Source: Comamonas sp.
GTDB lineage: Bacteria; Pseudomonadota; Gammaproteobacteria; Burkholderiales; Burkholderiaceae_C
Assembly: GCA_018384835.1 (NCBI GenBank)
Contig: JAHAYB010000016.1
Coordinates: 1 to 6,799, forward strand
Direction of reading: 5' to 3'
Length of the DNA: 6,799 nucleotides
The notes under the pieces are model-generated. The model did no database searches. It saw only the letters and a list, made by a program, of their open reading frames with translations, and was not told the origin of the DNA. A program made the position numbers and the translations under genes. Below are positions 6,606 to 6,799 of the stretch, in pieces (within the stretch, counting starts at the first letter, position 1; every line of letters starts with the position of its first letter).

Positions 6606-6799
6606 ATGTTGGTAAGCCGCACACTCATCACCGGCGCAGGCTTCGCCGGTAGCACCATTGCCCGCGCCTTGGCCGATGCAGGCCGCAAAGTCCACCTAAT
6701 TGACCGCCGCGCGCATATTGGCGGCAATGCCTTTGATGAGCCGGATGCACATGGCGTGCTGGTACACCGCTATGGGCCGCATATCTTTCACACCAATAG
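6606..6799 (+). CDS. glf: UDP-galactopyranose mutase, N-terminal part (runs off the window)
   Basis: The first 64 codons of the flavoenzyme that interconverts UDP-galactopyranose and UDP-galactofuranose in the cytosol, the only known source of activated galactofuranose for bacterial surface glycans. Visible hallmarks are the FAD-binding Rossmann start TLITGAGFAGSTIARALADA (residues 6-25, GxGxxG type), the end of the second strand LIDRR, the family motif HIGGNAFDE at about 38-46, and the highly conserved HRYGPHIFHTN at 54-64. Full-length family members have roughly 370-390 residues, so about five-sixths of the gene lies beyond 6799. The start is well defined: GGAGA at 6596-6600 lies five bases before ATG 6606. 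The ATG follows the TGA of the HAD gene with no gap and in the same frame. GC rises back to about 67% here, matching the exporter at the other end. Confidence 0.96.
   Translation, partial: MLVSRTLITGAGFAGSTIARALADAGRKVHLIDRRAHIGGNAFDEPDAHGVLVHRYGPHIFHTN

Overview
The window looks like part of a surface-glycan (O-antigen, capsule or lipid-linked oligosaccharide) biosynthesis locus from a Gram-negative proteobacterium. A beta-proteobacterium of the Comamonadaceae type is my best guess, from the high-GC codon use at both ends and the locus content; no taxonomic marker is present. All complete genes read on the + strand.

Layout: 1-47 is the 3' tail of an unidentified gene. 48-147 is a spacer with a plausible sigma70 promoter and a U-rich leader lacking a Shine-Dalgarno (SD) sequence. 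148-1875 is a complete ABC exporter with fused membrane and ATPase domains, of the PglK/MsbA lipid-linked glycan flippase type. 1876-1994 is very AT-rich and carries two inverted repeats, one ending 3 nt before the next start codon. 1995-3002 is a family 2 glycosyltransferase (GT2) of markedly low GC. 3071-3633 is a decayed GT2 gene resembling galactofuranosyl/rhamnosyltransferases: its N-terminal half is missing and a T8 run carries a one-base frameshift. 3641-4528 is an intact GT2. 4545-6605 is a large two-domain protein, an N-terminal HAD fold joined to a C-terminal region with an ARDG motif, as in the COG5610 family of polysaccharide loci. 6606 to the end is the N-terminus of UDP-galactopyranose mutase (glf).

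Proposed joint working (inference): Glf makes UDP-galactofuranose, the GT2 enzymes build the glycan on a lipid carrier at the cytoplasmic face, and the ABC exporter flips it across the inner membrane. The HAD protein has no established role. The galactofuranosyltransferase-like remnant next to glf suggests the glycan has been remodelled.

Hand counts of single 60-base lines give about 68% GC inside the ABC gene and 67% in glf, but 17-43% in the spacer and first GT2, and about 50-58% in the second GT2 and HAD gene. This mosaic is typical of glycan loci whose strain-specific middle has been exchanged between conserved flanks. I see no transposase, tRNA, rRNA or CRISPR. I do not see a clearly new system; the most interesting items are the decayed transferase, the atypical HAD protein with intragenic GC-rich hairpins, and the composition step at the end of the ABC gene.
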